From assembly GCF_021474685.1 (NCBI RefSeq), contig NZ_JAKEIT010000001.1, positions 1 to 64,000 on the forward strand: DNA of 64,000 nucleotides, in the 5' to 3' direction. Positions 1 to 6,832 of this stretch are shown one piece after another (position 1 is the stretch's first letter; the number at the start of each line of letters is the position of its first letter). The position numbers and the translations under genes are program-made. This DNA is from Tetragenococcus halophilus. Its GTDB lineage: Bacteria; Bacillota; Bacilli; Lactobacillales; Enterococcaceae. The notes beneath the pieces are model-generated. The model was not told the origin of the DNA. It was given only the letters and a program-made list of their open reading frames with translations, and ran no database searches.

Positions 1-80
1 ATAACATTAGAAAGTAAGCTTATTGCATTGCTTCAACACTGATTCTCTAACTTGTCTGCAAGAACTTTTTTAAAGATAAA

Positions 81-124
81 AAAACAGCTTGATTTCTCTT
101 TTATTTCAGAAACCAGGCTGTTTT
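81..124 (-). terminator. Rho-independent terminator after rpmA
   Basis: On the minus strand an inverted repeat (AAACAGCCTGG near 113-124, imperfectly matching CAAGCTGTTTT near 81-93) lies just beyond the rpmA stop and is followed by a T-rich tract. It would end the rplU-prp-rpmA transcript. Bases 1-80 beyond it show no recognisable gene. Confidence 0.7.
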
Positions 125-129
125 ATTAT

Positions 130-423
130 TTACGCTTCTTGAGCAACTGGGTAAACAGAAACTCGTTTTTTATCGCGGCCTAAACGTTCAAAACGTACAG
201 TGCCGTCAATTTTTGCAAACAAAGTATCGTCGCCGCCTTTACCCACGTTTTCACCTGGATAAATTCTTGTGCCACGTTGGCGATAAAGGATTGATCCGCC
301 AGTAACAGTTTGACCGTCAGCACGTTTAGCACCTAAACGTTTTGATTCAGAGTCACGTCCGTTAGCTGTTGAACCGCCACCTTTTTTGTGTGCAAATAAT
401 TGTAAATTCATTGTCATCAACAT
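130..423 (-). CDS. rpmA: 50S ribosomal protein L27 precursor
   Basis: L27 is a protein of the large ribosomal subunit whose N-terminus reaches towards the peptidyl-transferase centre. The product is 97 residues. It begins with the Firmicutes-type extension that ends in NLQLF, followed by the mature start AHKKGGGS. In this group the extension is removed after the Phe (here F10) by the protease Prp, whose gene lies just upstream. The ATG at 423 was chosen because GGAGG sits 8 bases before it; an in-frame GTG three codons earlier overlaps that ribosome binding site. It is the last gene of the rplU-prp-rpmA operon. Confidence 0.97.
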   Translation of the reverse strand: MLMTMNLQLFAHKKGGGSTANGRDSESKRLGAKRADGQTVTGGSILYRQRGTRIYPGENVGKGGDDTLFAKIDGTVRFERLGRDKKRVSVYPVAQEA

Positions 424-443
424 ACGATGCACCTCCCAAATTA

Positions 444-779
444 TTAAGTTGTTTCTAATTGAATATAGTCATTATATTGCTCTTGAACAGATTGCATGCC
501 AAGCAATAAGTTTTCTAATAATATCTGCACAATGTTGGATTGTTCTTGTGTATTGCCTGAAGGAACTTCCACGTATAAATAACCGCCATTTTCCTCTTCG
601 GACTGAACAGTTGGCTCAATACCAGCTAATGAATCAATACCATTAACTGTGCTGATTGCTAAAACAGAAACCGCTGCACACACAATATCATATCCGTATT
701 CACCTGCATCTGCATGACCTGTTATCTTATAGGAAGTAATCCTTCCAGAATCGTCACGCTTGAAAGTACCTTTAATCAT
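444..779 (-). CDS. prp: Ribosomal-processing cysteine protease Prp
   Basis: Prp (formerly YsxB) is the cysteine protease that removes the N-terminal extension of L27 in Firmicutes, a step needed for working ribosomes. The 111-residue product has the expected catalytic pair: His22 in TGHAD and Cys34 in DIVCAA. It sits between rplU and rpmA as is usual in the group, with 20 bases to rpmA and 24 to rplU. Presence of the protease and of the cleavable L27 extension in one operon support each other. Confidence 0.95.
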   Translation of the reverse strand: MIKGTFKRDDSGRITSYKITGHADAGEYGYDIVCAAVSVLAISTVNGIDSLAGIEPTVQSEEENGGYLYVEVPSGNTQEQSNIVQILLENLLLGMQSVQEQYNDYIQLETT

Positions 780-803
780 TGTAAGCTCCTGCTTATACTT
801 GAA

Positions 804-1112
804 TTATGCATTGATTACATTGATCGTTACCTTAGTATAAGGTTGACGATGACCTTGTTTACGATGTGAACTTTTCTTAGGTTTGTATTTATAAGTGACA
901 ACTTTCTTTTGCTTGCCATGCTTATCAACTGTACCTTCAACACTTGCTCCTTCAACTAGCGGACTACCAACTTTTGTCGTATCGCCACCAACTAAAACAA
1001 CTTCATCAAAGGTTACTTTTTCTCCAGCTTCTGCATCTAATTTTTCGATGTAGATAGGCTGGTTTTCTTCAACTTTATATTGTTTTCCACCTGTTTTAAT
1101 AATCGCGTACAT
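804..1112 (-). CDS. rplU: 50S ribosomal protein L21
   Basis: L21 binds 23S rRNA in the large subunit. The 102-residue product has the family's usual start ([14 protein letters not shown]) and the basic C-terminal stretch [19 protein letters not shown]. It is the first gene of the operon, with an AGGAGGTG ribosome binding site before the ATG. A structured leader lies upstream. Confidence 0.97.
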   Translation of the reverse strand: MYAIIKTGGKQYKVEENQPIYIEKLDAEAGEKVTFDEVVLVGGDTTKVGSPLVEGASVEGTVDKHGKQKKVVTYKYKPKKSSHRKQGHRQPYTKVTINVINA

Positions 1113-1224
1113 ACTTGTGCACCTCCTTGAATAATAAACTTAGACTCGCCATCCCAAGCGGCTACAATAGCACTTAAAACTTGCTCAGAGCGGTTGTAGC
1201 TGCGGAGAAGTCCACAATTACAAC
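1113..1224 (-). ncRNA. L21 ribosomal-protein leader RNA
   Basis: The 5' untranslated region of rplU can fold: GTTGTA can pair with TACAAC, and the segment CTTGGGATGGCGAGTC lies just before the gene's ribosome binding site. Position and sequence agree with the L21 leader family known upstream of rplU in low-GC Gram-positive bacteria, thought to give autogenous control. The assignment is from memory of that family; a covariance-model match was not run. Confidence 0.65.
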
Positions 1225-1230
1225 ATACTT

Positions 1231-1259
1231 ACTTTATCAAAAAGCTAGGTATCCGTCAA
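1231..1259 (-). promoter_or_regulatory. Promoter of the rplU operon
   Basis: Reading the minus strand, TTGACG (1254-1259) is followed after 17 bases by TAAAGT (1231-1236), placing the transcription start near 1224 at the 5' end of the L21 leader. The -35 is good and the -10 is moderate. Confidence 0.5.
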
Positions 1260-1361
1260 TGAAAAGTTTCAAAAAAAGATGATCAACACTAATTGAAATA
1301 GCTTAGTATTGTCTATAAAAAGCATATCAGTATTTCTTTTATTACCTATATACTAAATACC

Positions 1362-1577
1362 TTAAAAGTCTTCACTATGAAGAGAAGCTAACCTTTCTCT
1401 TTCTGAATCGGAAAGAGAAGTAAAATCAAGTTCTTTTAAATTTATATTCTTTCTTATTAAGTTTAACGAGTCATTTAAACCATTCTTCCTAGAACCAATA
1501 TAATTATCGGTTAAAAATTCAAAACCAAAGTCACTATATAACTTTATAGCAGAAAAACTAACCGAATGAGTATGCAA
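1362..1577 (-). pseudogene. C-terminal fragment of a GNAT acetyltransferase
   Basis: The 71-residue frame contains HTHSVSFSAIKLYSDFGFEF, which resembles the end of GNAT N-acetyltransferases where a His-Thr segment is followed by A-I-x-L-Y-x-x-x-G-F. The acetyl-CoA binding motif (Q/R-x-x-G-x-G/A) and the first two thirds of the domain are missing, and no clear ribosome binding site precedes the Met. It is best read as a remnant. It lies 140 bases from the 3' end of tRNA-Arg, which suggests loss during insertion or excision of an element at the tRNA. Confidence 0.45.
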
Positions 1578-1652
1578 AATTATAGGAAAGTTCAGTTTAA
1601 CTTCAGTTTTTCATAGAATACATTGATTATAAATAATATTTATAGAAAATTC

Positions 1653-1669
1653 GGCACATTTTTGGCACA
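1653..1669. repeat. Tandem GGCACA repeat next to tRNA-Arg
   Basis: Two copies of GGCACA stand 11 bases apart (1653-1658 and 1664-1669), separated by TTTTT. Similar short repeats occur next to integrase genes as arm-type binding sites of tyrosine recombinases. Here no integrase is present. The link to a past insertion is inference. Confidence 0.35.
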
Positions 1670-1707
1670 AAAAAAGCGATAAGCATCTAAAAATCAAGGC
1701 TTATCGC
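1668..1707 (-). terminator. Terminator after tRNA-Arg
   Basis: A perfect 9-base stem GCGATAAGC (1676-1684 with 1699-1707) is followed on the minus strand by eight T residues. It would end the tRNA-Arg transcript about 10 bases past the tRNA 3' end. Confidence 0.85.
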
Positions 1708-1717
1708 TTATTAATAA

Positions 1718-1791
1718 CGTCACAGGAGGGATTCGAACCCCCGACCGTTCGCTTAGAAGGCGAATGCTCTATCCTACTGAGCTACTGTGAC
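1718..1791 (-). tRNA. tRNA-Arg (anticodon UCU)
   Basis: The minus strand folds as a complete cloverleaf: acceptor stem GTCACAG/CTGTGAC, D-arm GCTC...GAGC, anticodon stem TTCGC/GCGAA with loop CTTCTAA (anticodon TCT, reads AGA/AGG), a short variable loop, and T-arm GGGGG-TTCGAAT-CCCTC. The discriminator base is G. CCA is not encoded. It stands alone, with its own terminator. Confidence 0.96.
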
Positions 1792-1919
1792 AATGGTTTT
1801 GACAACAAAGATAATTATAGGAAAAGCTTTTGTTAATGTCAATTACTTTTTAATGTTTTCCCAATTCTTTTGCCTATTTTTCGAAATAACAGCGCCATTT
1901 ATTTTTCAAATTGTTTTCG

Positions 1920-2603
1920 TTAAAAAACCACTTCATCGGCTTCCTTAGTAATTAACATAACACCATCGCCTAATGGTACTAAAGAAGAGGTCAAATCTGG
2001 ATGCTGATTCACAGTATCTAAAAACTGATTTAATTTCTTATGGATCCCTCGTTTACCACGAGGAATTTCTTTTTCAGATTGTAGAATAGTTCCCCCTTGA
2101 AAAACATCATCGACCATTAAAACACCCTCTTTTTTTAACAAACGCAGGCAGTCAGGTAAAAATTCGATATATTTAGATTTGGCACTATCCATAAAAATAA
2201 AGTCATAGCTTCCTTCTAGCGTAGGTAAAATATCTGCCGCTTGTCCTTCAAGTAAAGTGATTTTATCTTCCAACTCTAAAAATCGGAACGTTTCTTTGGC
2301 TTCTGCAATCATCTTGTCAAAACGATCGATTGTCGTAACATGACCATTATCTCCCACATATTGGGCCATTAAACTCGCTGAAAATCCGATGGCTGTGCCA
2401 ATTTCTAAAACTTGTTGGGGTTTGATTTGTCCTAATAAAAATTTCATAAAAACTACTGTTTCATGCGGAATAATAGGAACGCCTCGCTTGTTAGCATCTT
2501 TTTCTATTATATTTAATTTTCCAGTTAATGATTTTTGTTGGCTGCGCATATAATCCACTAATTCTGCTTTAACTACTGGTCGATGCATCATTTCATTTTG
2601 CAT
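1920..2603 (-). CDS. trmR: tRNA 5-hydroxyuridine methyltransferase (O-methyltransferase family 3)
   Basis: The product is a 227-residue class I S-adenosylmethionine-dependent O-methyltransferase. The SAM-binding motif VLEIGTAIGFSASL is near residues 60-73, the acidic motif TIDRFDKM follows, and the metal/substrate region FIFMDSAKSKY is near residue 140. It is closest in kind to Bacillus YrrM (TrmR), which methylates 5-hydroxyuridine at tRNA position 34 to mo5U. The ATG at 2603 follows CGAGGAGAGACGAAC. Assignment to TrmR rather than another family 3 enzyme is probable, not proven. Confidence 0.75.
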   Translation of the reverse strand: MQNEMMHRPVVKAELVDYMRSQQKSLTGKLNIIEKDANKRGVPIIPHETVVFMKFLLGQIKPQQVLEIGTAIGFSASLMAQYVGDNGHVTTIDRFDKMIAEAKETFRFLELEDKITLLEGQAADILPTLEGSYDFIFMDSAKSKYIEFLPDCLRLLKKEGVLMVDDVFQGGTILQSEKEIPRGKRGIHKKLNQFLDTVNQHPDLTSSLVPLGDGVMLITKEADEVVF

Positions 2604-2682
2604 GTTCGTCTCTCCTCGTATTTTTCACTTTTTTTATTATACGTATTTCCATAAAAACCTGCAATCTTTTCTCAGTTTTCTC

Positions 2683-2711
2683 TTGCTTTTTTCTTTGTTT
2701 CCTATTAATCT
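2683..2711 (+). promoter_or_regulatory. Candidate promoter of the proS T-box leader
   Basis: TTGCTT (2683-2688) and TAATCT (2706-2711) are separated by 17 bases and stand just upstream of the folded leader. The match is moderate. Confidence 0.35.
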
Positions 2712-2717
2712 TAAATC

Positions 2718-2923
2718 AGAAATTGGATTAGTAATAAAAGATACGCTTTTAGAGAATCAAAGCTAGGCTGAAACTTTGGTGCCCCTGTCTTTATGAACCT
2801 ACCAAAAACAGACGGGTTAAAGCCCTTATCCTTTTGAAGCTGGATTACATAAAGTGATCAATAAAGGTGGTACCGCGAGATGAGCACATTTCGTCCTTTT
2901 TATAGGATGAGATGCTTTTTTTA
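2718..2923 (+). promoter_or_regulatory. T-box riboswitch, proline specifier CCU
   Basis: The leader holds the T-box hallmark AAGGTGGTACCGCG (about 2864-2877), the AGAGA-like and GGCTGAAA elements of Stem I (2750-2774), and a specifier segment GAA-CCT-ACC in which CCT (2798-2800) is a proline codon. The TGGT within the T-box is complementary to an ACCA tRNA end. A terminator follows: a stem around 2884-2915 and T-run to 2923. Uncharged tRNA-Pro would stabilise the antiterminator and allow transcription of proS. Specifier and downstream enzyme agree. Confidence 0.9.
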
Positions 2924-2942
2924 TTTTACGAGGAGGAAAACA

Positions 2943-4379
2943 ATGGCAGAACAAACAAACGACTTTACACAATGGTATTTACAAACAGTACAACAATCTG
3001 AGCTGATGGCTTATTCCGCAGTTAGAGGCTCTATCATTTTTCGTCCTGATGGCTATGAGCTATGGGAACATATTCAAGAAGAATTCAACAGATTTTTGAA
3101 AAAAGAAGGGATTCGTAACGCTTATTTCCCCATGTTGATTCCACAAAACTTTTTCATGAAAGAAGCAGATCATGTGGAAGGTTTTGCTCCTGAAATTCCA
3201 TGGGTCACTGAAGTAGGTGACGAAAAATTAGAAGAGCCTTTAGGACTACGCCCGACTTCAGAAACAACGATTGGTAACGCATTTTCTGATTGGATTAATT
3301 CCTATCGCGACCTTCCTTATGAAATCAACCAATGGGCAAATGTTTTTCGTTGGGAAAAGAAAACTTTGCCATTTTTACGTACGTCCGAATTTTTGTGGCA
3401 AGAAGGACACACCGCACATGCAACCAAAGAAGAAGCCCATAAACGTACGATGAATGTCTTAGATGAATACGCTCGACTTTGCGAGGAGTTTTTAGCTATT
3501 CCAGTTTATAAGGGGCAAAAAACGGATTCTGAGCGTTTTGCCGGTGCTGTTGATACTTATTCAGTCGAAGCGATGATGCAAGATGGCAAAGCTGTACAGG
3601 CCGGTACATCGCATTATATGGGAACCAATTTCGCTGAGGCTTTTGATATCACTTATTTAAATAAAGAAAACCAACACGTCTATGCTCATACGACTTCTTG
3701 GGGCGCTTCTACACGTCTTATTGGTGCTTTGATTATGACTCATGGCGATCAAAATGGTCTTGTTTTGCCACCTACCGTCGCACCTAATCAAGTTGTTCTA
3801 ATGCCAGTAGGACCTTGGAAGAAAAATCCTAGCGTTATGGAAAAACTAGATGAAATTTCCAGTGATCTAAAAGAAGCGGGCTATCGTGTACGTATGGATG
3901 ATAGTGACAATACGCCAGGCTATAAATTTAATGAATGGGAATTAAAGGGAGCTTGCATCCGCATCGAATGTGGACCTCGTGACATTGAAAATGGTCATGT
4001 AATGGTCAAAAGCCGTGATGTAGCAGACAAACAAAAAGTTCCATTTGAACAAATCAATAATTTTGTAGCTGAAGAGCTTGCTGCTATGACGCCACGTTTA
4101 TTGAACAAAGCACAAGAACGTATAAAAGAAAATGAATATTACAATGTTGATACCTTAGAAGAGTTAAAAGCTCATATTGATACTTGTCAAAAAGAAGGAA
4201 AGCCTGCCGGATTTGTATTAGTTGGTTGGGATGGTACTGAAGAAACAGAAGAAGCAATCAAAGAAGAGACCGGATTTACTACTCGTAACATTCCTTTTGA
4301 AGCGCCTGTTAAAAAAGAGAAGGACATTGTTAGCGGAAAACCGGCAAAACATACTGTTTGGATTGCTCGCGCATACTAA
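2943..4379 (+). CDS. proS: Prolyl-tRNA synthetase, archaeal/eukaryotic type
   Basis: The enzyme charges tRNA-Pro with proline. The 478-residue product has class II synthetase signatures: GLRPTSET, motif 2 with FRWEKK and FLWQEGHTAHAT, and motif 3 GASTRLIGALIMTHGD. It lacks the insertion domain typical of the bacterial ProRS (about 570 residues) and ends in a C-terminal domain closing with IARAY, as in archaeal-type enzymes. The ATG at 2943 follows GAGGAGGAAAACA; a longer in-frame start at 2880 falls inside the T-box terminator. Expression is governed by the T-box upstream. Many Firmicutes keep a separate bacterial-type ProRS, not in this window. Confidence 0.93.
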   Translation: MAEQTNDFTQWYLQTVQQSELMAYSAVRGSIIFRPDGYELWEHIQEEFNRFLKKEGIRNAYFPMLIPQNFFMKEADHVEGFAPEIPWVTEVGDEKLEEPLGLRPTSETTIGNAFSDWINSYRDLPYEINQWANVFRWEKKTLPFLRTSEFLWQEGHTAHATKEEAHKRTMNVLDEYARLCEEFLAIPVYKGQKTDSERFAGAVDTYSVEAMMQDGKAVQAGTSHYMGTNFAEAFDITYLNKENQHVYAHTTSWGASTRLIGALIMTHGDQNGLVLPPTVAPNQVVLMPVGPWKKNPSVMEKLDEISSDLKEAGYRVRMDDSDNTPGYKFNEWELKGACIRIECGPRDIENGHVMVKSRDVADKQKVPFEQINNFVAEELAAMTPRLLNKAQERIKENEYYNVDTLEELKAHIDTCQKEGKPAGFVLVGWDGTEETEEAIKEETGFTTRNIPFEAPVKKEKDIVSGKPAKHTVWIARAY

Positions 4380-4392
4380 TTTATACACAAAA

Positions 4393-4430
4393 AGCGGAGT
4401 TTAGCTAAATTGCCTAAACTCCGCTTTTTT
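4393..4430 (+). terminator. Terminator after proS
   Basis: An 11-base perfect stem (4393-4403 with 4415-4425) is followed by a run of T to 4430. Confidence 0.9.
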
Positions 4431-4457
4431 AATGTTGTTTTGCTTAAAAGAGTAACG

Positions 4458-4634
4458 CTATATTTTCTTTTTTAGAAACAATAAAAATATACTGATCAGA
4501 TTCCCCAATCCAAAAATAAAAAGTAAAAACAGACCAGGAAGCAAAAGCTAGTAAAAGGAGAAAATTTTAGCATATCCGTTGTAGTCCCTATAGATTCACT
4601 AATGTCAGGCATAAGAGCAATAATCTTTTTTCAT
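4458..4634 (-). pseudogene. Decayed small integral-membrane protein gene
   Basis: No intact frame covers this stretch, but joined frames read sensibly on the minus strand. After GGAG and an ATG at 4634, one frame gives IIALMPDISESI and MLKFSPFTSF, then another gives LLLPGLFLLFIFGLGNLI and ends LFLKKKI with a stop at 4458. The order Ser-Pro-Phe, then LxPGLxLxxxxGxGNL, recalls the C-terminal half of small four-helix membrane proteins of Firmicutes. At least two frameshifts are needed. Function is unknown. Confidence 0.45.
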
Positions 4635-4647
4635 TGCTTGACTCCTT

Positions 4648-5496
4648 TTAAATAATAGACAAAGTTTGCTTAGAAGTTGGTTTAGGAAACTCTTTATCCA
4701 GTTGTTTTATTTCTTCATCTGTCAGCTGAATTTTGGCTGCTTCGATATTTTCGATAACATGTTCTGGATTACTAGATTGCGGAATAGCTAATGTTTGACC
4801 CTTTCTTATACTCCAAGCAAGTAGCATTTGAAAAACCGTTGCTTGATGGTTTTGCGCAATTTCTTTTAACTTGGCACTAGAAGTCAACTGCCCTCCTAAT
4901 TGATCGCCTTCAGCCAGGGGCGCATAGGCAATTAAAGGAAGCTGCATTTCTTGCATATAAGGCAATAAATCAAACTCGATTCCTCTTTCTCCCAAATTAT
5001 AGAGGACTTGATTTACCTGGCAGTTTTGACTATCTTTCTTTTGATACATCTTTTCTAGATCTTTTACATCAAAATTAGAAACGCCCCACGCCTTGATCTT
5101 TCCTGCCTTTTTTGCTTCTTCTAGTGCCTCAATTGTTTCTTCGATGGGAATATTCCCCGTCCAATGAAGTAAATAAAGATCCAAATAATCCGTGCCCAAT
5201 CTTTTTAAGCTGTTATCTAAGCTGACAGGCAATTGTTTTTTAGAAGCATTCCATGGATACACTTTTGAAATCAAAAATAGATCTTTACGGTTAAAAGATT
5301 GAAGTGCTTCTCCTACTAAAAGTTCAGAGCCACCATCTCCATACATTTCTGCAGTATCAAGGACAACAGCGCCATGTTCTATTCCAGTTTTTAAAGCTTC
5401 TAACTCTTGTCCTTTTTTAGATGGGTCTTCTCCCATATGCCATGTACCTAGGCCGATGGGAAAAAGCTCTTGTTGATTGATCTTAACAGTATACAT
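4648..5496 (-). CDS. Aldo/keto reductase
   Basis: This 282-residue protein is an NADPH-dependent oxidoreductase of the aldo/keto reductase superfamily that reduces aldehydes and ketones. The catalytic tetrad is complete: Asp47 and Tyr52 (DTAEMY), Lys78 (ISKVYP) and His111 (LLHW). The cofactor motif region GVSNF and the C-terminal AIPQSSNPEH segment are present. It resembles the YeaE-like branch, some members of which reduce methylglyoxal; the physiological substrate cannot be told. It follows lplA on the same strand with a 54-base gap. Confidence 0.85.
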   Translation of the reverse strand: MYTVKINQQELFPIGLGTWHMGEDPSKKGQELEALKTGIEHGAVVLDTAEMYGDGGSELLVGEALQSFNRKDLFLISKVYPWNASKKQLPVSLDNSLKRLGTDYLDLYLLHWTGNIPIEETIEALEEAKKAGKIKAWGVSNFDVKDLEKMYQKKDSQNCQVNQVLYNLGERGIEFDLLPYMQEMQLPLIAYAPLAEGDQLGGQLTSSAKLKEIAQNHQATVFQMLLAWSIRKGQTLAIPQSSNPEHVIENIEAAKIQLTDEEIKQLDKEFPKPTSKQTLSII

Positions 5497-5550
5497 CTAA
5501 ATTCCGCCTTTCCTTTAAAAAAACGCGTAGCTGTTTATAACTTATTTAAC

Positions 5551-6555
5551 TTAATAGATTAAATTAAATAGATCTTCATTTTCCATATCACCAAAGTATT
5601 TCTTAACGTCAATAGCATCCACTACTTTTTTCAAATCTTCTCTTTCATATCTAGTACCGATCAGTTGGTTTTCTACGTCTTTAATATCGCCTAGTCCAAA
5701 GAAATCACCATAGATCTTAGCGTTTGCAATTTTACCTTCTTTAACATTTAAACGTATATCAATTGAACCGATGGAAAAACGTTCATAACGTTCAACATTA
5801 AACTCAGGCGAGTGTCCATAATTCCAGTCCCAGTTTCCATAATATTTATCGGTATATTCTTTAATATTTTTCCAATCATCTTCTGTCAGCTCATAAGTAT
5901 TCACTTCATCCACAGAGTCTACGCCAAAGATTTTCAATAAAATTTCGTTTCTGAATTCTTCAGTAGTCATATCTTGGTTTTCCTCGGGCAAGAAAGGCTT
6001 AATATTAGTTACTCGTGAACGAATCGACTTAATCCCTTTTGATTCGATTTTATCTTTACGAACCTTTAAAGCATTGGTTACTTCGTTTTTATCACTATCA
6101 AGCATTAAAGTACCATGCGCGTACATTCTACCATTCGTCGAATACATCGCGTTACCGGAAAATTTCATATCATCGATCACTAAATCATTACGGCCTTTAA
6201 GCCGGGCCCCTTCAACACCCATATCATGAAGGGCATTTACTACAGGTTCAGTAAATTTTGCAAAGTTTCTAAAAGAATTACCATCGTCTGGCGTAATAAA
6301 GCTATAATTTAAATTACCTAAATCATGGTAAACAGCACCGCCTCCACTAAGACGTCTTACCACATGAATGCCGTGTTCATCGACATAGTCCTGATTAATC
6401 TCTTCAAAAGTATTTTGGTTGCGTCCTATAATAATTGAAGGTTCATTGATATAAAATAAAAGAATCGGCTCATCCGTTTTCATTTTATCAAGTAAGTAAT
6501 TTTCAATAGCTAAATTAACTCGCGGGTCGTTGTTTTCATTTGGCACATAGATCAT
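5551..6555 (-). CDS. lplA: Lipoate-protein ligase A
   Basis: LplA activates free lipoate with ATP and attaches it to a lysine of 2-oxoacid dehydrogenase E2 subunits or the glycine cleavage H protein. The 334-residue length fits a full enzyme with the large catalytic domain and the C-terminal accessory domain. The signature RRLSGGGAVYHDLGNLNYSF is near residues 66-85, and GRNDLVIDDMKFSGNA (the Lys-containing lipoyl-AMP site) is near 130. A strong AAGGAGG lies before the ATG. It enables scavenging of external lipoate. Confidence 0.93.
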   Translation of the reverse strand: MIYVPNENNDPRVNLAIENYLLDKMKTDEPILLFYINEPSIIIGRNQNTFEEINQDYVDEHGIHVVRRLSGGGAVYHDLGNLNYSFITPDDGNSFRNFAKFTEPVVNALHDMGVEGARLKGRNDLVIDDMKFSGNAMYSTNGRMYAHGTLMLDSDKNEVTNALKVRKDKIESKGIKSIRSRVTNIKPFLPEENQDMTTEEFRNEILLKIFGVDSVDEVNTYELTEDDWKNIKEYTDKYYGNWDWNYGHSPEFNVERYERFSIGSIDIRLNVKEGKIANAKIYGDFFGLGDIKDVENQLIGTRYEREDLKKVVDAIDVKKYFGDMENEDLFNLIY

Positions 6556-6714
6556 TTTTCTTTTTCCTCCTTTTTATACACTTACTTATTGTAACATGCT
6601 TTTATCTTATCAACGAACAAATAACTTTACAAATTTATTTACTTTGTGATTTTTCAAACGTCAGTATAAGTACTAGCATGAAGCTATTATTTAATAATAT
6701 TTCACAAATTATAC

Positions 6715-6730
6715 ATACAATATATAGTGT
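6715..6730 (+). promoter_or_regulatory. NrdR box 1
   Basis: ATACAATATATAGTGT closely matches the NrdR box consensus acaCwAtATaTwGtgt. It lies 41 bases (about four helical turns) upstream of a second copy, the paired arrangement on one DNA face that NrdR uses to repress ribonucleotide reductase genes. Confidence 0.85.
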
Positions 6731-6755
6731 GCTTTATTTATATTTTGCTGTTTAA

Positions 6756-6771
6756 ATACAATATATCGTTG
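6756..6771 (+). promoter_or_regulatory. NrdR box 2 overlapping the nrdD -35
   Basis: ATACAATATATCGTTG matches the NrdR consensus core and overlaps the start of the -35 hexamer at 6769. Binding here would block RNA polymerase directly. Confidence 0.8.
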
Positions 6772-6797
6772 ATTTTCTCTTGCAAATAAATTATGAT
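6769..6797 (+). promoter_or_regulatory. Promoter of nrdDG
   Basis: TTGATT (6769-6774) and TATGAT (6792-6797) are spaced by 17 bases, immediately upstream of nrdD and overlapped by NrdR box 2. Confidence 0.75.
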
Positions 6798-6832
6798 AAT
6801 AGTTGAATACAAAAAAGGAGTTGGTTCATTTG

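Noticed and set aside
6556-6714. Possible small gene between lplA and the NrdR boxes
   Set aside because: The frame on the plus strand is A/T-rich, has no ribosome binding site, and runs through the NrdR box.
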